Source: Dendrophyllia cribrosa (Eukaryota; Cnidaria; Anthozoa; Scleractinia; Dendrophylliidae). Taken from it: a stretch of 64,000 nucleotides of DNA. Every line of letters begins with the position of its first letter. Positions within the stretch are counted from its first letter, which is position 1. The notes beneath the pieces are model-generated. The model saw only the letters and a program-made list of their open reading frames with translations, was not told where the DNA came from and searched no databases. Made by a program: the position numbers and the translations under genes. The DNA lies in the NCBI GenBank assembly GCA_024195265.1, contig JAJLRJ010000005.1:35792605-35856604 (forward strand), read 5' to 3'. Positions 60,201 through 64,000 of this stretch are shown here, piece after piece.

Positions 60201-63094
60201 TATCATGAAATTCAAAACAGTGAAAGCATCCGTTTGTTTGGCAAAATACTTAAAAAATTCCTTCTTTCCTAGTCAAAAATACTCTTTGTTGAGCTACATA
60301 CTTCTTCTTTCCTTTTCTTTTCTTTTTAGAATAATACATTTTATATTTCATGCTGTCCTCATAATTCGTATGATGTATTCTATATTGTCAAGAAGTCTAT
60401 AGTTCATAAGCCCCTGGCTTCTATATAGGCTTCCTTGTCACTACCACCTTAAACATTTTGTAGTCTATCGTCTTTTAAGTTATTATAAATTTCTAGTGTA
60501 TTGTATTATTATTATTATTATTATTATTAGTAGTAGTAGTAGTAGTAGTTGATAGGTAATCATACGGTTTCGAGTTCAATTTGGGATTAATTTGCACGAG
60601 TGAGTTTTTCAAAAAGCTCAAAATTGCACGAGCCGCTTCGGCGAGTGCAATTTGAGCTTTTTGAAAAACTCTTAAGTGCAAATTAATCCCAAATTGAACG
60701 AGAAAACCGTATGATCACTTATTAATAATTATACATGAAAAAATTTACATCCATTTTTGTTTTGAATTTTTTTTTTTCGATTTGTAATTTGCACTGGTGT
60801 TACACTTGAACTGCACTGCTCTTAGCCAATCAGAATCGAGTAATTTTTTCATGTATATTATTATTATTATATATTTTTTTAATGTGGTTAATGGCAAAAT
60901 AAAATGAATGAATGAAACCCCTGTCTTTCCGCCTCTGCTGCACCTACAGTACCAATCCAAGCTCATAGGACCGATACCAGTACCAGAATTAAGAGGTGAC
61001 AGAGGTGTGCATGCCATGCACAATCTGACACAAAACATAAAACGTAAAATCGGCGTTTGTATCCTAACTGTAATGTATCGCTATAAATGCTATCACGACG
61101 AATTTGGTTTCATTTTATAGCAACAAAAGCGTGTTGTTTTTGTTGGAGACGTTGCACAATTCAAGTTTAATCTCAAAGTCTTAATTTTTGTTTGAATCTT
61201 TATCTACAGATATTGAACTACAAAAGGATGTCTGGGATTTTTATTATAACGCGCCATCATTTTTTTATGATTTTTTTAAACTTCAATTCAGCGGTTTTGA
61301 CGTTACATAAAAAGAAGCGGTTTTCAGAACTCAAAGTGAATACATGTAGCCGGCGCCAAGCGCGGGAAAACGCGTAAGTACTTTTAAATTCTCTCAACCT
61401 CGCGCGGCGCAAAGTCATTTACTATGTAATCACTTTTTATTGTGTCATAACCTCATATAAAACCGTCCAATCAAAATTATTATTGTATAAAACTAAGCAG
61501 AAGTTACCTATTGTTCTGGGTGGATTTGATGGTGGTATAGTCGGTGGAATCAGTACTGTCACCGTTGACGTTCTGGTCTCCCGAGTTTTGTTACTCTTTC
61601 CATTAAGCTGAAAATTAATGGAGCATATGCATGCAGATGTCAGTTCTGGGAATAAAGTTAACTTTATTTGCCTTGCATACTTTGCATCGTACAACACAGG
61701 TTTGAAAAAAAGATAAAATATATAAAGCCGGGAAATGTTTTAAGCTTTTTATAAAGTACAGGCGTCAAGAACATAATTTAATATTTAACAGTCAAATTAT
61801 TACATTATTTTTTTAATCTCCCAGGTTTTATCTCAATTTTGTTTCCAGTACCAACTAAACACATTTGATATGAAATATAAACTTTCAATTAGTTTTATCG
61901 TTGAGCTATTTTGAAAAAAAAAGCTCATAGTCGGTGTAAATTTGGTGTCATTATCTCTCAATGTTTGTATATATGCAATGTGCCTACGTTATCATTCTAC
62001 AAGCTGTTCCAAACAACAGCTCCTCAGTCTATAATTTATATACAGAGTAAATTTACCATAATTTGTCCTCTTATGAGTAATTGTATCCTTAAAACCGATT
62101 GTGTATTGTAGGTACGCATCATATCATTTGTTGTGAAGCAGTATTATATAAAGCATTGTCAGATACATGCTTAGTTCACTTATCATTCTCTTTTTTTTAT
62201 TCTAACTGAAGTTCAACATCCTTTCAGTGCTAAATTTACTACGATTATCAGTTGAGCAAGGCACGAGCGACGTTTGGCGACAAAGTTTTGCCGTTAAAAC
62301 TACGTTGTTGTCAAGGGCAACTTGCTACGTTTCCAACGGTAGCGCGTTTTGTTACTGACGATGTCCAATCACAGACAAGTTACCATTGAAAACGTAGCAA
62401 GTTGCCCTTGACAACAACGTAGTTTTAACGGCAAAACTTTGTCACCAAACATCACTCGTGCCTTGCTCAACTGATAATCGTAGTATTACAACTGACACAG
62501 GTGGCGCTTGTGTTACCTTGATAGAGTAATTAAATCTGGAACATTCCTCCTTTAACAGAATGGTGGCATTGTATGTACCCTGCAATGTCAAAACGTATTT
62601 ATGAATGAATGAATGAATGACATAATGTGTGCATTCTGTTGTTTATGAGTAAGGTACTGTACCACACCTAATCGTATCAATAACAAAATTCTCGATTGTG
62701 ATTGGTCATCCACGCACCTATTTCTTAAGTAACTACCACTAAAGAAATGATCGAATAAAATATGGAATTTTCTTTTGCACTCAAACTGATTAAATGTGAC
62801 TATACATGCAGCTGTCTGCGGTGGTGCATTTGATAAGGCTTGTACTGCATTTATATAACTCAAATCTGTTGGATCACTACAGTAATACTCTACAATTCTA
62901 AAATCATAATAAATGTATCTACAGTATCACTTTTACCTCAATTAACTCTTTTCCATGGCAAGGTGCTGGTTTCTGTATATTGTTCCATCTAATTATGAAC
63001 ATGTTGATTTCTTTACAATGCGTATCTAAAGGCACTGCCCATGTTACAAATATTTTCTTGTCAAAGTACTCTGCTGTGACGTTGATCAGTGAAC
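54264..63094 (-). CDS. IL-17-receptor-like protein with SEFIR domain, 5'-partial
   Basis: Seven exons with consistent phases: 63094-62937, 62579-62517, 61607-61509, 57765-57640, 57227-57156, 56064-55813 and 54592-54264. The first two encode extracellular FnIII-like sequence (VTWAVPLDTHC...RWNNIQ; GTYNATILLKEEC). The third is a Ser/Thr/Pro-rich stalk. The fourth holds the membrane span (about 24 residues, ILIAVFGTFFGLVICTLLVV). The last two form a SEFIR domain: box 1 KRCVFILHTRCCDKC, then PRWYEDQVKKSDCVIVLGS, and a second half with HRFIPAFF. SEFIR domains bind CIKS/Act1-type adaptors in IL-17 signalling. The N-terminal ligand-binding part lies to the right of the window. The stop codon is TAA at 54266-54264. 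IL17RD-like is possible, but the exact orthology is open. Confidence 0.85.
54792..55450. mobile_element. 659-bp element with TTAA duplication
   Basis: The ends GGTGGCTTC and GGAGCCACC (complementary, one mismatch) are flanked by TTAA (54788-54791, 55451-55454). Inner inverted segments include GAGGCTAATAACTT and its near complement, and GTTGCCATGG at both sides. It lies in the last intron of the IL-17R-like gene. Confidence 0.75.
56097..56378. mobile_element. MITE, array copy 1
   Basis: Termini GAGCAGTTTTCAATTGAGTG and complement, flanked by TA. It starts about 32 bp upstream (in gene sense) of an IL-17R-like exon and so occupies its probable branch-point zone. Confidence 0.88.
56397..56678. 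mobile_element. MITE, array copy 2
   Basis: Same element, exactly 300 bp downstream of copy 1 and differing at only about ten positions. The copies are separated by an 18-bp spacer that begins and ends with TA. Confidence 0.88.
56697..56984. mobile_element. MITE, array copy 3
   Basis: Third copy with a 6-bp insertion (extra CCAAAA near its left end) and more substitutions. Same spacer, same TA-flanked termini. Confidence 0.88.
58117..58882. repeat. Dispersed ~0.8-kb repeat, copy 2
   Basis: Near-identical to 790-1584, with the same three ~33-bp internal units and the same short frame (MRELQNKISL...). It lacks the small duplication of copy 1. It is flanked by TTCGCGGAT-type sequences at 57850-57960 and, inverted, 58915-59035, so it may sit inside an older element. 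Confidence 0.8.
59060..59499. mobile_element. 440-bp hAT-like MITE with 8-bp duplication
   Basis: Termini CCCGGGAGGGGGGTAC and GTACTCCCACCCCCCCCGGG are inverted. A perfect 8-bp direct repeat AAGTGAAC flanks it (59052-59059, 59500-59507). Eight-base duplications are typical of hAT. Confidence 0.88.
59730..59752. repeat. (CAA)n microsatellite
   Basis: About seven to eight CAA units. Confidence 0.95.
60506..60549. repeat. (TTA)n(GTA)n microsatellite
   Basis: TTA run passing directly into an AGT/GTA run. Confidence 0.95.
60557..60718. mobile_element. ~160-bp fold-back element
   Basis: Arms pair ATCATACGGTTT ... TTGGGATTAATTTGCAC and AGCTCAAATTGCAC with their complements. It lies in an IL-17R-like intron. 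Confidence 0.75.
60731..60856. mobile_element. 126-bp TIR element
   Basis: ATACATGAAAAAATT at the left end is exactly inverted at the right end. Confidence 0.6.
62239..62483. mobile_element. 245-bp fold-back MITE with TA duplication
   Basis: Arms of about 100 bp run from CTACGATTATCAGTTGAGCA to its complement; both contain AACTTGCTACGTTT or its inverse. TA flanks both ends. It ends 33 bp from a donor site of the IL-17R-like gene. Confidence 0.85.
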
Positions 63095-63174
63095 CTGCAT
63101 GTCCAAAAGCAACAGATAACACTAATAAACAAATTAGTCACAATAATCAAACCCAGTGTAATCAGATCTGTACA

Positions 63175-63506
63175 CATTACTGCCCTGTACTTACACTGTA
63201 TTTACATAATCAAGTAATCAACCAATTCTTGAAAGAGGAGCAAATCATGGTCTGTTAATCTAGCCCATTTTGGAAACAAAAATGTGACAACTTGGCAAAA
63301 GTTAGGCTAAGTTTATTTAAGTTGCAATTCACTCAGACCCAGTTCATCTATGACTAGAGACACTCATTGATAGTTTTGGTACATGCACTAGGTTGGTAAG
63401 TTATCACAAAACTGAATGATTATTTTTTGGTTTCCATTAATACAAAAACATTATTTTGTTTTTGAAATGTCAGCACCAAATCCCTGTCAGGCAATGCCCC
63501 CTTCAG
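63175..63506. mobile_element. Decayed relative of the TTAA MITE at 18107-18463
   Basis: Shared blocks in the same order include CCAATTCTTGAAAGAG, TCTATGAC.AGAGACACT and ACCAAATCCC. The termini are worn and no target duplication is left. Confidence 0.7.
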
Positions 63507-64000
63507 TACAGCTTTAGCCTACCTGCCTGCCTATACATGGACAGTTTTCTTAGCTCTTAAATTGACCCAGTTATGAAATGTGGACACTTGTTTAAACCAT
63601 TTATAGCAGAAAGTTAAGTAGAAGAGTAATAGTGATTTGCCTTAACTCCTAGCTGTAGCAAAAGTTCTAGAAAAAAATCAATGTTAGAAGATTTGTGCAT
63701 GAATGTCCTTAAATAGATTTATTGAACTGCGTGCATACATGTATGTATGCCTTCTGTCTCTAAGCTATTCTGTCTGCTGCATCTGCTGACTCCACCCAAG
63801 TGCTAAATTCCATCTCCTCAAAATGTTTCTATCTTCCACCAACCTCCATGTTTCACATGGTCACCCCATTTTCATTTTCCTTCAGGCAACCATACAGGTA
63901 AAAAAAGACAAAGATTATTTATATAATGGCTGCATGCCTTCAGCTCTAGCCAAAGCTCAAAATATCAGTTCTCCCTACACTTACTATACATAATATCTTG
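63507..64000. other. Right edge, no gene assigned
   Basis: It should belong to an intron of the IL-17R-like gene, whose upstream exons are outside the window. I see no open, spliceable exon on either strand. Confidence 0.45.

Overview
The window looks like nuclear DNA of an anthozoan cnidarian, most likely a stony coral or a close relative. I infer this from intron-rich genes of animal type, a lectin-like gene combining collagen, Ig and fibrinogen domains, an IL-17-receptor-like gene with a SEFIR domain, and a very dense load of short fold-back and TIR elements. The species cannot be fixed from the sequence alone.

Three host genes are visible. (1) On the + strand, 17 exons between 1614 and 22307 encode nearly all of phosphoglucomutase-2 (PGM2); roughly the first 65 residues lie upstream of the window. 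(2) On the - strand, a four-exon gene runs from 48016 down to 28948. It encodes a type II membrane anchor with a short coiled coil, a furin-like site, a collagen stretch, three Ig domains and a fibrinogen-related domain (FReD). It carries a frameshift, a missing splice acceptor and an in-frame stop, so it is probably a pseudogene in this haplotype. A collapsed FReD exon of a tandem paralogue lies upstream of it at 51206-51398. (3) On the - strand, seven exons between 63094 and 54264 encode the membrane-proximal, transmembrane and SEFIR parts of an IL-17-receptor-like protein whose N-terminus is beyond the right edge. Genes 1 and 2 converge on a repeat-rich gap at about 22.3-28.9 kb. Genes 2 and 3 are in tandem.

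Mobile DNA fills the introns and gaps. The 15.4-kb first intron of the FReD gene holds a full-length, apparently young LTR retrotransposon (33674-39135, two identical 166-bp terminal repeats, one uninterrupted gag-pol frame). The same intron holds a 3.26-kb unit (44378-47641) bounded by minisatellite-rich inverted arms and a perfect 11-bp target duplication. That unit encloses a Penelope-like reverse transcriptase ORF lacking the usual C-terminal endonuclease. About twenty non-autonomous elements could be delimited, many with clear TA, TAA, TTAA or 8-bp target duplications. A tRNA-derived SINE is nested inside one of them. A 360-bp insertion with a 14-bp duplication carries a hammerhead-ribozyme-like core.

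The genes do not form a pathway. PGM2 is housekeeping sugar-phosphate metabolism, while the FReD and IL-17R-like genes are plausibly innate-immune surface proteins. All exon borders were read by eye from codon continuity, GT/AG sites and family knowledge; no search was run.
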